A stretch of 64,000 nucleotides of DNA from Mesodorylaimus sp. YZB2_4 (taxonomy: Eukaryota > Nematoda > Enoplea > Dorylaimida > Dorylaimidae): positions 1-64,000 of the forward strand of contig JASANH010000201.1 of NCBI GenBank assembly GCA_030248295.1, read 5' to 3'. Positions 20,940-33,500 of the stretch are shown one piece after another. The notes beneath the pieces were generated by a model, which made no database searches, had not been told where the DNA came from, and saw nothing but the letters and a program-made list of their open reading frames with translations. Within the stretch, counting starts at the first letter, position 1. Each line of letters begins with the position of its first letter. A program made the translations under genes and the position numbers.

Positions 20940-23067
20940 GCACCCATATTCACCCGCCTTTTCTCCACTTGCCAGATTCACAAAATCGAGCTATAGCAGA
21001 CAGCGAAAAGTTTTGCTAGTACTGTAAAGAAAATATAAGCCTTTCTGCAAATCAGAACTTATCATTCGCGTGAGTTTTGATCTAGCTTGAGGAGTCCGCC
21101 GCAATATCTTATGCGCAATCTAACTTCTTAAAGCCAAGCTCGGTTGGTTGGAGCGCGTCCAAATAAAATCACTTCGCTTATGATGTTGTACTCATCGTCA
21201 TGATCTATTTACATTTGCAAGTTTACTTTTCATTCGCACCACTTTACACGCTTTAGGGGTGCGCCAAAGTTCTCGATTTCTATAAAAATGGGGTCCTTTG
21301 TGGGAGCCAATAACTCACTACAGAGCTCGATGCCAAGGCTGAAAATTTTATCACAGGTACAGGACATGATGAACTACCTAAGGTTAAAGTTAAATTGAAA
21401 TATCTGGAGCGACACAGGAATGCCGCGATACCAAACTTGGCCATTTTTTGAATTTGTTCGATTTCCCGCCAAAATTTGAAATTTTGCAGATTCCTGATTT
21501 TAAAAAATGTTTGTAGCTGATTCGATCTTTAAAAAAAAAGAAAATCAAGTTATCTGTAGTAGTTATTGAGAAACCATCATTTATGCTAAGGCCACTGATT
21601 TTTTGGCCAAGAATTTAGTCACATTTTTGAAATTCCGTCAAGCCCAACAGATGCAACGTGGAGCGGTTATACTGCGGCCATGGACTACTGCTGGGTAGAG
21701 CATTGAATGCCCCAAGTTTCGTCCGTATCCGTGAGAAGTCATATGCCGCGATCATGACAGTTTTAACGGCAGGGGTTCTTAAAGTGGAGTCACCGATTAC
21801 CCAACATGCGACAGCTGACTGATCGTGAGTGCCCATTTCCCTGCTTTTGATCGGATGCCTGTTCAGCAGTTTCTCGCAGGATGGCCACCAGACTTGCTTT
21901 CTGTGCTTCACCTTTCTTTGCTTTAGTGTTGGTGTTGGCGTTTTGGGAGCATGCAAAGAATGGAATTGTCTTCACGAGATAAAAGAGCAGGAGCTGCCGC
22001 CGTGAGAACTGAAGTGGTGAATGCAACTTGTTTTCCCTGTCTTGTCTAGAGTTCAATTCGGCCAGAATATCTCATTGGACAGGGCCAGAAAGGACAAAAA
22101 AAATTTTATTGGCTCACCTTCTGGGTGTTATTACATGGGCAGTATACTTCAAGTTGTGACCTCGACATTCACATTGATTATCTCATTCAGACACTAACGG
22201 CACAAAAGAAGCGTCACTCGGATTTTTCAAACCTCTTTCTCTTTCCTATTGCTCACAGCCGATGGACGTATTGCTCATCTTTGGTCCTTGAATTGTTCTG
22301 AACCAGCCATGTTGTTCCCGCGCGGCTATTTTTTGCTCGTGGCGGGCAGGAATCGCAGTCGCAACTGCCAAAAATTAAAATATTGTCCTGAAATTCGAGC
22401 AAATCAGTGAACGTTTTCAGCAAGTCGTGATCGTGCTCACATTCAGCGATCAATCGATGGCAAATCAATCGCTCATCATTTTTAGTTATCGATTGATCGC
22501 TGAACAATTTGTAGAGATAACGTTATGTACGATGAACATTGCATGTACAATGCGTTTTTCGCGCTCTCGAATAATGTGGGGGCTGGCTCTTTGGGCCTAT
22601 AGGTCCAAAGGTCCAAAGGGCCTAAATATTCGCGAAGCTGACTAAAACTGGTGTCGTCATGCTTCTGTGTAGTTTGGTGACTGCTAGCTGTTTCTTTGAA
22701 CAAGAACAGTGGTTTGAAACATTTTATTACTTCAATAAATGTATCTACTTTCAGGCCCCGCTCCAGAGAATAAGTGAGAGAGTAAGTGTCACAGACATCG
22801 ATATTGAAGTTGTAATGATGGACAACTTTGATACACCCAATTTGTATTAGCATATTTGTATTAGCATCAGGTTAATGAACCACGAATTTGAATCGAATAG
22901 AACCATTTTCACAAAATAACGTATCAAACTGAACGACATGTTTAGCATTACCATAAAAAAAGAATAGAAAATGCTGTACATATTTCGCAACATTAATGAG
23001 AAATTCACGGAAGATAGATAAACTTTAGATTGTTATACCAATCTACTGGTCACATCTGATCCTTTCA
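20940..23067. other. No gene recognised; one long palindrome
   Basis: The stretch is AT-rich with short motif-free ORFs. The only structure is the inverted repeat at 22442-22504, listed separately. Its last part is probably 3' flank of the GPCR gene ending at 23068. Confidence 0.4.
22442..22504. repeat. Perfect 17-bp inverted repeat with 29-base loop
   Basis: TTCAGCGATCAATCGAT at 22442-22458 is exactly reversed as ATCGATTGATCGCTGAA at 22488-22504. No coding or RNA gene context was found. It may be the core of a short inverted-repeat element. Confidence 0.75.
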
Positions 23068-25640
23068 TCACATTTCATCACCAACCACAACCGATCCCAA
23101 TCTGCACTCCATCGCTGGCTCCTCGACCACTCTACAGGTTGCGCATTCATTACACGTAATCAAAGAAATCAATTTTCGCCTAAACTCTTTGTTACTACCA
23201 GCATAAAGGACGATATTTAAAGCCCTACTTGTACATACTAATGCATTTGCCACAGCTGCCATATCGAAATACCACAAATTCAAGTTTAATCGAACATCCT
23301 CGCTTAGTCGATCATACACTAGCTCTAAACCTGCCGAAATACCAGATGGAAAGTCGAATATTATAAATGCTGTGATGACAATGGTCACTGTCCAAGTCAC
23401 TCGGCATTCTCTGCCCACTGTGCTATCCCTGTTTCCATGAAGACTTCTCCGCACAGATACCAATTTCAAATGAAGATGATACACTAAATATGAGTTCAGT
23501 ATTATTAAGGTGATTAATGGCGAAATAATGACTAGGGCTATTGCAATGACATGCGAACTGTGCACGAACCAATATCGAAATGGATCATTCTTTGAAACTA
23601 GCACGATTTGATAAATTTGTCTCACGAGCATGGTCTGATTCGAAGTGCTGTTCTGAGTACACGGTTCCACAGTTGCCCAAGCGAAATGGTAGAGTGAAAC
23701 AAAAAGCGCGATTGTGAAAATGCCAAAGATAAATAATAAAATCGGTTTCTTCTTCCAGCGGGGCTTGATAGGAGCAGAGGATTTGATGGCTAATAATCGC
23801 TCTGTGGTGACTCCGATTGCTAGCCTGCAACACTGTAAAGTTAGGTGTGTTAGGACAAGAGAATAACCAATGTCGTACTGGACGCACAACATTTTTTCTA
23901 CTGAATAACACTGCTGATCTTGCACGCCAAACTATGGGGGACTCACCCGGTACCATCGAGGTGCTTTGGGTGTAGAGAAGGAAGCCAAACGAGTAGACTG
24001 TTCCGTCTGTCAGACACCAACAGGGTGCACAGCCCAACGTCTCCATCGTCTGAGGAAGTAGGTGTTAAAGTCCAGAATGCCCTCGCGTGGAGGTGCTCCC
24101 AGTGGAGACACGCTGAGGGACGCTGCCGTGTGCGCTGGTCCCGTCACACCCTTGCTTGAAAGGTTTGACTGCTTGCGAGCTTAAGACCAAACTGTGTTTC
24201 AGTTCGGCACACAAAAAAAGAACAAAAATCATGGTGAGGGAATCATACGGCTTGGTCTTCGATTATATTGGTCACCAGAAATCAATTTGTCAATCGTACA
24301 CTGGCGGAATTAGTATCATTCAACGCGGAAAATGCATTTGCCAAGTGTGGCTGCTCATTCCTGCGAGTGACTTTTAAAACTTAAATTCCATGGGCGCTAA
24401 TCCCGCCAAAAATGTCGCCGAAAAATCCAGTTAAAATACAATCAGTTGTGCAGCGGATGATCAGCCGCGGGCCGATGTAGGGCTATATATGAATTTGTAG
24501 TGATCATTACCTCCCACGCACTATTTCAGGTCACTCTTGTAACTTCAAAATTCAATATCCCGTGAAGAACATTTTTTGGGCAGATTGAACCCTTTCGGCA
24601 CGCCAAAAGTAAGGCCTCTATCAGTCCATATTCTCATTTAAGTAGTAAAGTCACATATCCTACTGAATAACACTTGGCCAGCCAGGTCTATTGGAAGCCT
24701 TGTCCTAATGCACTTAGCTGTAAGTCTCATCGAATTTTTTGAAAGCTTTTTATCTAACAGGGAAAGATATTAGGTATTGGCATAATCAAATTATCTCTCG
24801 GCGTAGCAGAAGAAATTCGTGCACTTGACACTCTCAATTCATATCTTTTCCATATCCTTGCACATAAAATATCCCTTTCGTTTCGAAAAAGAACTTTCCG
24901 CGGAGCTTGCTTTTAGAAATAAAAGTGCGACTGAATTTGTAAGACATTTCAACTCGCCACACCATGAACACCATGTTGCAAAAACATGGCACATTCGTCT
25001 GACATATGATCTTTTCCAATGTTCCGGAATGTGTGGAAATCCTCGAATAACCTACCGCAACACTTTCTTTCTGATAAATGTTAGCTTGTACATGGCTCTT
25101 CCCAATCCTCGTCTGGTTAGTCCAACATTTGACCTCACGATCTGTGCAACACCTCTGAAAACGGCTACTCTGACGATCAGTACGAGACTGGACTTACAGC
25201 ATACGTTATACACCATAAAGTTAAACTTGAATCCATGCATCACTTATATAGCCCTTCTCCAAAGTCGCTGTATGCCTCTGAAGATTCACGACAACCAAAT
25301 CGTAACTACGCAACATAGATTTTTCTTACCATGCAGCAGCAGCAGAAAACCAATTAGCTAATCCACCAAAACCGACACGCATTTTCAATAAAATTCTTTG
25401 CCATTCTCCATCATAGAACATCCTATCTTGATGACTAACAAATACATTCGGGGCCATGGTAAGAAAAAAACAAATGTCAGCAATCGCCATGGCTGACAGC
25501 AGACAATTGGTCTTTGTTCTCATTCCAGGACTATTCAGAATAATAATATTCAAAATGTTCCCAATACAACCAATAAAGAATTGAACAGGAAAAATATACT
25601 TTTGATGTATAATTGCAAAATGTATGGTTTGCGCGGACAT
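23068..25640 (-). CDS. Peptide-type (FMRFamide-receptor-like) GPCR, two exons
   Basis: Exon 1 (25640-25330) encodes a short N-terminus, TM1 (FFIGCIGNILNIIIL, with the conserved GN), TM2 with LSAMAIADICFFL, and the start of TM3. Its donor GTAAGA joins in phase to exon 2 (23824-23068) after acceptor TTGCAG, completing TGG to give FSAAAAW-LAIGVTTERLLAI, a DRY-like ERL motif at the end of TM3. TM4-TM7 follow. TM6 has IVITAFIIFDFPSG, and TM7 ends ALNIVLYAGSNKEFRR, an NxxxY variant, followed by a Cys-rich tail. The total is 355 residues, a normal size for class A receptors. The MRTKTN and LSAMA motifs are typical of invertebrate FMRFamide-receptor-like proteins. The roughly 1.5-kb intron contains a SINE-like repeat. 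Expected role: plasma-membrane receptor for a neuropeptide; the ligand cannot be told. Confidence 0.88.
23912..24165 (+). repeat. SINE-like repeat, copy 1 (in GPCR intron)
   Basis: It shares, in order, with 54160-54390: TTGCACGCCA, GACTCACCCGGTACC, GGAAGCCAAACGAG, GTCTGAGGAAG and GCCCTCGCGTGGAGGTGCTC. The last block also occurs at 50400 and 42950. The tRNA-like head seen in copies at 50155 and 54045 is missing here, so it is 5'-truncated. Insertion lies wholly inside the GPCR intron, antisense to the gene. Confidence 0.75.
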
Positions 25641-25644
25641 ATTG

Positions 25645-27099
25645 GCAGGAGCGACTATGCGCGGAACTAGTATTGGTTAATGGGGTCATGCGGAAAAGTC
25701 CCAGATGCGCGCTTTTGCGAGAGTGAATGACGAAACAGAAGAAAATCAATCAACGAACATGTATTGCTTTCTGCCCATATATGTAATGGCAGTCCCTCGA
25801 GTGATTTGGACAACTCTGCACTTGCCCTTTAAAAAACCTATTTATCCAGTGCTAAGTCCGAGCCTGTTGTATGTACGCGCACACGTGCCGGGCAACGAAT
25901 AAGCTGCACATTGATTTTGACCAGTATAACTACTTCCACATGTAATGGTGTGATGGGAGAAAAGTGAAGGACCTTAACAAGAAGGCAAAGCGGCTTGTAT
26001 TGATTAATAACAGTGTCGTGAGAAAGGCCTGAAGACATAATGTTTAAACAGAAGATGCGTAATTTATTCTTCGTCGCTAAACGCCAAGATGAATTAACGA
26101 GGCGCGGCAAAGCCTGAATCGATTCTTGCTCGAGTCAAAATCGATCGTTGACTGCTCCTGAGGAAATACAGTATGACGATAAAGGAATACACTGGTGCGC
26201 AAAAAAGTTCCCGCTGCGCAAAACTTGAATGTGAATGTAGTGTGTTGATCCCACAGATTGGCGTTTTTTTACTTTTGCTCACGTCAATCATGTTACATCT
26301 AGCAACTCAAATACTCTTGCACCAAAGACAGTCGGAAGAAGCAAATATGACGGGTAAAAAAAGTGGACGCCCGCAACAGACTATTTTTGTGTCTAATGCA
26401 AGCCTGCCTACGAGAGGCTGATGCCATTTTGTAGGGCTTATACGTATGGCCTAGTTTTCTTTAGATAGCTGATTCATGCACCCGTTACCAGCCTCTGCAC
26501 AGCTTTCCTTTGGCATTGCTGCCCTTTTCATTTATGGGATTCGCCTGCTCGCTTTTCTGTCTTCACTAGCTATAGCACTTAGCATAAGGGACCATAACAG
26601 ACTAGCTTGAAAGCACTTATTTTATGATCATGCTTTTTATTCGCAGGCTGGGGTTTTACTATTTTCGGGGAAATTTATTCTCACTTCCAAGCTTGGTCTT
26701 GATTATATGTTGTACAGGCCACGTTACAACAACTATGCTTACAAAAATTAATGACGTTGAATGCAGTAGAGGCAACCAAATCGACGTCCATTGTACGAGC
26801 ATGAAATTTTATTCCCAAATTTAAAAAAATGCCTTATGCAGTATAAATTTTACACATCAGCCGCTTGTTCTTTTTTTATGATTTTATTGCATGAAAACCT
26901 GCTGGTAATGAAAGTGTGATAGCTTCGAAGATCCATTATAGAGGGAAGTTAATTTTTTGAAAAAACGAGAATGAAATTTTATTGTCGTACAATAGATAAT
27001 GATTTGATTGTCTTTACCGTATATAATAGTCCGCTTTTTCTACTCCTCAATTACACAGTGAACGCCATCCAACAGTATGAACAAACTTTAGAGCGCCAA
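25645..27099. other. No gene recognised
   Basis: Upstream flank of the GPCR, then AT-rich DNA. ORFs at 25838-26110, 26173-26421 and 26624-26824 lack motifs. No repeat structure was noticed. Confidence 0.35.
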
Positions 27100-27327
27100 A
27101 GTTCTACTTCTACTTCTTCTTCTTCTTCTTCTTCTTGCTGACGTGATGGCTGTGCGCGTATCAGAGCCTTTTCTGATATTCACGTGTTTTCTAAAGCTGG
27201 AAACCCTAGCCACTTGGCCAAGTACTGACAGGTGCCGTCAGCCGCCTTGCGTCTTTTCACCACTTCCTCAACAAGATAAATATTTTCTGGATTACGAATT
27301 TCGGTTAATTCTTGCCCATAAAACGTG
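27100..27327 (-). pseudogene. Chromodomain fragment of a transposon-type integrase, with a nonsense codon
   Basis: After an acceptor (GTGTTTCAG) the minus strand reads TFYGQELTEIRNPE, then YLVEEVVKRRKAADG, then YLAKWLGFPALENT, then TGA where chromodomains have Trp. It then runs into a GAA microsatellite that would encode poly-Glu. TFYxQEL followed by a chromodomain is the C-terminus of integrases of Polinton/Gypsy type, such as the C. elegans F54H12.3 family. The integrase core was not found upstream. The TGA at 27182-27180 replaces the third aromatic-cage-region residue, so the domain is dead as read. Confidence 0.6.
27103..27136 (+). repeat. CTT microsatellite
   Basis: Imperfect CTACTT units pass into pure CTT units. 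The tract overlaps the 3' end of the chromodomain fragment on the other strand, where it reads as GAA. Confidence 0.9.
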
Positions 27328-27420
27328 CCTGAAACACACAAATTCATCTACAAGATCAACGCAAAATCAAGGATTACTTGCCTTTGACGACTTTCGATTT
27401 CGAGTCGACCACGCGATCTG

Positions 27421-28240
27421 CTATCCCCTTTGAAACTTAGTCTTCTCAGTGGCCAAGCTCATTTCATATTCTCTGGCCAAAAATTTCGGTTGTTCGACCA
27501 CGAGCACTTGCTTGATGAGCGGATTGTAGACCAGCAATAACATGGACTTGGCTTTGGAAATGGCCTTTGTATTCTGGCAAGCGTACCACACTTTGTCTTG
27601 AGGGTCGATCGGAGAACCCAATTGCTGGTGATCCAGCTTCTAACCAAGTAAAACTTCTTTCGGCTCTAAATTAATTCTTCGATCGGTTTCGGCCTAGCGT
27701 TTGGTGGTTGATAGATGGTTTTGATCATGAACGGTTTGAAGCCATAGCTAGCCGTTTTGACGTACCCGTCCACTTGCCACGCCAGCATGTTGACGCATTC
27801 GGATTCGAGATGTTTGGGTGGACGACGGATTTCGAATTTTTCATCCAAAGACGATTTCAGATATTTGGTCAAAGCGTCGATAGCGTCGGCGTTGAAAGCT
27901 CTGTATTCGGGACTTGGCTAATTCGCTGCCTTCTTAATCGCGGCCAAGCCAAATTCGTCGACATCGAAGGGCTGAGTCGATTGGTTTGTCGGATCCGCTT
28001 CAATTGTCTCGCCTTCATCGATAGTCAAAATCGGTTGAGTATCATGTTCCGATTCTGGAACGAACCGGCGCGTTTAGGTTTAGGTCGATGCTCGCTATCG
28101 GCTGACTTGTTGTCGCTAGTATTGAAGCCGCCATCGCATTTCTTAAAATAGTGGATAATACGTCCGGCGCAGTCGATTTGATATTCTAAATTGACAAAAT
28201 CCATGATCGTGCGAAGCAAAATTTCGATGCTGACCATTCA
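27421..28240 (-). pseudogene. Unidentified decayed coding region
   Basis: Three adjoining minus-strand segments have coding character but different frames. 28240-28025 begins MVSIEILLRTIMDFVNLEY and contains GRIIHYFKKCDGGFN. After a shift the frame reads acidic QPFDVDEFGLAAIKKAAN before TAG. Then 27872-27666 contains FEIRRPPKHLESECVN and DGYVKTASYGFKPF, and after another stop 27621-27421 contains KSMLLLVYNPLIKQVL. No splice sites are needed between the parts, so a processed pseudogene or an intronless transposon gene is plausible. It lies next to the chromodomain relic on the same strand and might be part of the same dead element. I do not recognise the protein. Confidence 0.4.
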
Positions 28241-28264
28241 GTGCGACCTAGTAAGCGTGAATGA

Positions 28265-28660
28265 CTAGAACACTGATTGGATCGTCACGTCGGACGGAAG
28301 ATGGCTCCTCCAGTGAAGATCGAATCTTCACTGAAGATTGGATCTGCATCAGATTGGACTGAAGATGACATCTTCATACTGGTTGTTCCATTGTCCTAAT
28401 TTAGAAAGGCGCTGTGCGGTCGCTTCGCTCTCCTAGTGTGATGACTGGCATTGAATATAGTATGCCCTCACGCGACGAGAGCGAGTCGAGTTGCCCATAT
28501 TTGAATGACCATGTCCATATTTGGGTGACCATGACAATATGGGGGGGGGGGGGGGAATGACCATTTTCGGAACCACATCCATATGGGGACCATGACCATA
28601 GTTGGGTGATCATGACCATATTTGGGATCGTGACCATATTTGGGTGAGAATGACCTAAAA
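28265..28660. repeat. Degenerate short tandem repeats and a G run
   Basis: From 28265 to 28380 GAAGATNG-type words recur. From about 28493 to 28653 a 17-base unit close to ATGACCATATTTGGGTG repeats with heavy variation, interrupted by a run of about 15 G near 28541. A minus-strand ORF here is an artefact of the repeat. Confidence 0.7.
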
Positions 28661-29103
28661 AGCTAATCACCCCTTAGCCATATACGGGCGGCCTTATCAC
28701 TATACTTAAAGCACTGCCTATGCTACAACACGTGCGGACTCAAAATGGCACATGTTCAGCTCCGCACATCTACAGTACTACTGGAATGATGTGCATCTCA
28801 AAACTTTACTTTTTCGCAATAATAAAATCATCCTTGCCAGTTTTCCTGTGGCCTGACGGAATAACAAAGATTTCGCGTTAGATTTCGAGGAAAATGGCAC
28901 ATCTCTCGTCCCTGGCCTGTCAAGGCCATTCATCCAAACGTTGACAAGGACGTGAAAAAAAAATGATTTTTGTACTATGCACACACGGCTTGCGCCGTTT
29001 CGTCCTCCTTCGCAATCAAAATATTGCCTGGGTCTATGATTTGGCAGAGATTTTTGATCGGAGAATCCCAGCGGTTTCTTAGTTTTTTTTTAGGCAGCGG
29101 ACG

Positions 29104-29440
29104 TCAGAATGCCGCTATTTCCAGATAGGACTGCAAAGCACAAATTTGAGCTCTGATATGCAGGGGTATCGGGGTAACAGAATGAACAACGTACGAGCAT
29201 GTCGCATAAAAGGTTACGGTATCAAGAAACATAATTTTAGAACGTGATCTTGAAAGCCGCAAGTTTAGCCAAGTTCGGTTGGAATTCAGGGATATTGAAC
29301 AAGTGTTAAGTTTAAATGCTTTTTGAACGATTTGATACAAGGTCGAGAAATGATGAGACGGTTTGGCAATCCGCTTTGGTGACTGCGACCGCAGGATCTC
29401 GCTGCTCATGGTTGGTTTGCAGACGCCTGTGCCCGGTGAA
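29104..29440 (-). pseudogene. LINE 3'-end fragment
   Basis: Nucleotide similarity by eye to the 3' part of the LINE at 55574-56695 runs over more than 150 bases. On the plus strand AAGGTCGAGAAATGATGAGA and GGCAATCCG..TGGTGACTGCG match AGGTCGAGAATTGTTGAGAT and GGCAATCCAATGCGGTGACT. It is 5'-truncated to the C-terminal tail only and has no open reverse transcriptase. Confidence 0.55.
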
Positions 29441-30549
29441 CCTTGACCAAGTTCTAGCTATATATTTCGAACATTAGAAGCTCGAAATTGTTCGAAATGC
29501 GGTGAAAATATCGGTGCATGAGGCAATCACGCAGCCAGGGTTTTCTTGGTAGAATCGCGAGGTCGATTTACTATAGTAGCTCGTCTAGCAGGGAAGTTCC
29601 AGTCCTTTCACCATAAAAAGTTTAGACAGAACGACTTCTAAGACAATTAAGATATTCCCCACTGCCGTATGAAGACACTCAAAATTATTCAGTAGGTTTT
29701 TTTCTTTCAAGGGGCAATCAAATTCTTTTCTCGCAGGAAATCAACTCTCACTTACTTCCAACAAATGAATTTTTAACTGCACACATGTATCTAAACGCAC
29801 AGAAAAATCGAACTGCATGTTTTTATTCTCCATCATCCTCTTGTCGGACGTCCCGCCTGTGACCAAACCTTTTGTGGGCTTGCCCGACAGTTGGATATCT
29901 TATCAGTGATCTTACATCAAAATGAAAGGGGTTTTGTGAATCCCTAAAGTCAGCAGAGTGAACCAGGTCTTATTGTTAGAGAACGGTACATATCTCAGCT
30001 CTTTTGAAGTGCCTGTGTTTGAAGTGATTTTTAATGCCACGCAATTAGATCGAATGAGGAGACTGCACAGCAGATTTCGAAATTTCATTTCTGCAATTTC
30101 AGCGTTTATATAACAGTAGAGAGTCTACTCCGCTTTTTCTGTATTTTACACTGTACATGGATCAAGCTACGTGTATACCCAGATTTGAAACTGGTACGGC
30201 CCTCTCTGGGCTACTGTACAGTAAAGCAATAAGAAAATTTTTATAATCTTATCCTTGCAGGTATACAAGAGAGTTCGACTCTCCATGGGAACGCCATCGA
30301 CTTCCAAACTGCGTAGAAGACAGAATCAAACGCAGGTGGCCAAAGTCGAGCGGAGAGTATACATATTTCCAACTGAAGCCACCTTCGATTCCACATGATA
30401 GACCAAACAAAGGTTCCAAATCTCAAACCGCCGTGGGCAGCGAAGCAAAGGAAGTCAATTGCTACCCTTATTGTTTTGGTGCTGTTCTATCCTTTTCGCC
30501 AGCTTGTAAACAGTAAGCAGCAAATATTGTGTACACTTCTGTATGTATT
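29441..30549. other. No gene recognised
   Basis: This AT-rich stretch has only short ORFs without motifs and no clear repeat. It separates the LINE fragment from the 3' end of the broken transposase copy. Confidence 0.35.
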
Positions 30550-33500
30550 CTATGGATTAAAATCGCAATCCTCATCACCTTCTTCGTCCTCTCCATCAGC
30601 GTTGTCACTGTCAGCGGGCACAGGTTCGGCTGGTTTTGATGGCGGGTATTGTGAGCATGTGACTGGGAAACTGTCGAAAGGATCAGTTGCTGCTAAAGCG
30701 GACGGAAATCGAGATCTGCCAAAAAGCAGGACTTGTGGTGGAGCAAGTAACAATCACGCATAAAGTTTTCTGATTTCTCTCACCTCCATTCATCGTAGGT
30801 CTTTGCGGGCGTTTGACGATAGGGGGCCAAAGAAGGCTGTATTTCCCTGGGATCGTGCTCCGAAAAAGCCGCCTCGCCTCCTTCAGAGTTGTAGTCATTT
30901 TATACGCGTTCTTCGACGACTGCCGCCAGTAAGTGTGCAGTGTATTCGTATCCTTTATCCTCCTGAAAGAATTAAGTGCAATGCGAGGTGTTGTTGTTGA
31001 ATCCCCAGACCGCACTATTAAAAGTAAAGTCATGAGTTATAAACCACTACACTAAACGGCACACGCGTGCTGCAAATTTTTCCTTACATGTCCAGAGACC
31101 AATATGTCAGCGAGATGTTCAGATGTGAGCCAGAAGACACTGACCTTGCAGAAGCGAGGAGCGTATGCTTTTGACGCTTTGTGATATTGATGTGAAAACA
31201 TCGGCATATCCAGCTTCGTTTTCAGTTCAAGTCGCAGGTGGTGGTTGTGATCAAGGGACGCCAGCTGCTTGCGCATAATCATGGCGTCGTAGTTGAAATC
31301 GATGCGTTTCGAAGCGTAAGCTAGACTGAGCGCATTGAACGATTCAAGTGCACCAGTGTGACGAAATCGACATAACTGATCGGCGAGGTTGGCTACGCGC
31401 TCGACATATGTAGTCAACTGCGCGAATGCTTTCGTTCCAGTCGTCATGGGCAGCGTACGGTCGGTCTATGTGTGCATACAGTTCTGGTGATCCCCAGCCA
31501 AATGGTCGAGGCATCTAAGCCACCACGTCTGAAATAAAACAAAATTGCAACAGTGAGAAGGGAGGACACGAGAGATCCTTTCTAGATGCGCTTACACGTA
31601 ATATTTCTTGGCCCCTACACGCGAGCTCACTGCACTTCCATAAGTGATTTTGTAAATGAGAAGCTCGCAACAAATATAACGACCGTTCATTGACACCATC
31701 AGCTCGCTCTTCATCAGGCGCCGCCTGAGATATCTAAGCCCATACGAGTTAGTGAGCCGAGTAAAATAATGCCTGTTCTGTAGATTAAAATCACTTACTC
31801 GTTTTACATTGAGCCTGACATTTTTAGCCTTGTGCCAAATATCAATACTGTGATATCCTATGAAGTCCATCAACGAGGGGGAAACATCTGATGAGCAGGG
31901 CGCCAAGACCGAGTGGATGCGTCGTATAAACTCTTCTGATTTGACTGTATTTGGCTGTCTTTTCGAGTTTTTTTCGTTCGATACAGTTTCTTGTAAAACG
32001 GCACTTATTTTCTTGAAGTCAGCTGTTATCATTGAATGCTCATCAGTGATAAGCTCTGATACTCTGATATCCGCATTGAACAAAAGCCGCAAGGCCGCGT
32101 GCAGTCCAGCATGCTCGGCGCTGGGTGATTTGTTGTCCACATGGCGGCGATCCACGACGGCTTGGTTCGTGACGTAGCTATCGCAGACGCAAGGAAGTAA
32201 AAGTGAGCACAAGCACTAAGAAACCAGTTCAGGCAACGCATACCCGCTTTCAAAGTATTGCTGTTTGTTGTCTTTTTGCTTCCCTATACCAGCCGCGGTG
32301 AGAGTATATGTGCACTGCTTGGCACAAGACCTAGGTGAATCGTACTGACCGTCTCCAGCCAATATCAGTCGGGGACCAAAGCGTTTCAATCGTGAAAACA
32401 TTCCTCTTGCGCCATTTTGGAAGCCTTGTCGACAACTCTGACCGCGCAACCATTCTGAATTCTCCAAAAGTGGCTACTTCCGCCCCTCTGTAAGCGCAAC
32501 GCCTAAAGCATGTAGAAAGATATGGATACAGTAGAGTGATTATGGCCGAGCAGACCATTTACCTTGGCGAATCTTTCGAGTTTCGAAAAATTGTTCCCAC
32601 TAAGAATGACTGCCGCTGGTACAGCAGATTTTGGCTTGTTGCAGTGCGTTAGCTTGATGGATGACGACCATGCATTGATATGCGCTGGCCCCTCGCATAA
32701 ACCTTCCGCTTTCACAGAGTAACACTCCAGCTGTAAAATAACAATGTTTTACTGCATATTTTCATGTGGCAGACAAGACAGTATATTGTTTACCTTGAAC
32801 TTGATGGAGCTGGGCTCCAACATCTCCCCGCATCTCCTACTCGCTGCTTTAGCAAAAGATGGACCGCTTTTACTCAATGCATTCGCATGCTGCTGTCTGG
32901 CAGGTGCGCTGAACTTCTGATAGTACTCTGAAATGCAAGAAGCGCGGCTAGCGGATGAAAGAGGTTTATTTAGGACATGGCCTAACTTTTGGTCAACCGT
33001 CTCACTACGACGTAGGATGACTTGTGATGACACAATACGTTTTAGGATATGTTTTGACTGACTGCGAAACCAGGCCCATGTCCAAGCCCCAGGCGCCTGA
33101 TATCTATTTCTCTGTGAGTTGAAAAACAGGAAAAACAACTGGAACTGAAACTGCAAAAACAGCTCGAAAGCTTGGAAAATAGTCAAGTGCAAAAAAGCTG
33201 AAGGATTTGCAGATTAGTTGGGACTTGTAATTTTGGGAGAGATACAAAACTGGAGCAGAAGTGTAATCAAAAGGTACACTTCAACCAGTGGTGACTACCA
33301 TAGCTTACAGGCCTGGGTAGGTGGAACGAAGCATGCATACTTACTCTTTGATAGTAGGTGAGGCGCGTGCCATTGCCGTTCACCATTTGTAGCCAATTTT
33401 CGAAAAGGTTTGAGTTCAAGGTCGGTGTCACTTTCTGACCCCTCCTCCTCCTCATCCCACGACTCCCATCCATTTGGCCGCTCGCTCACTTCCTCGGCGC

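Noticed and set aside
24819..25361. A 180-codon plus-strand ORF
   Set aside because: It lies antisense to the GPCR intron and first exon, has no motif, and is explained as a shadow of unconstrained AT-rich DNA.
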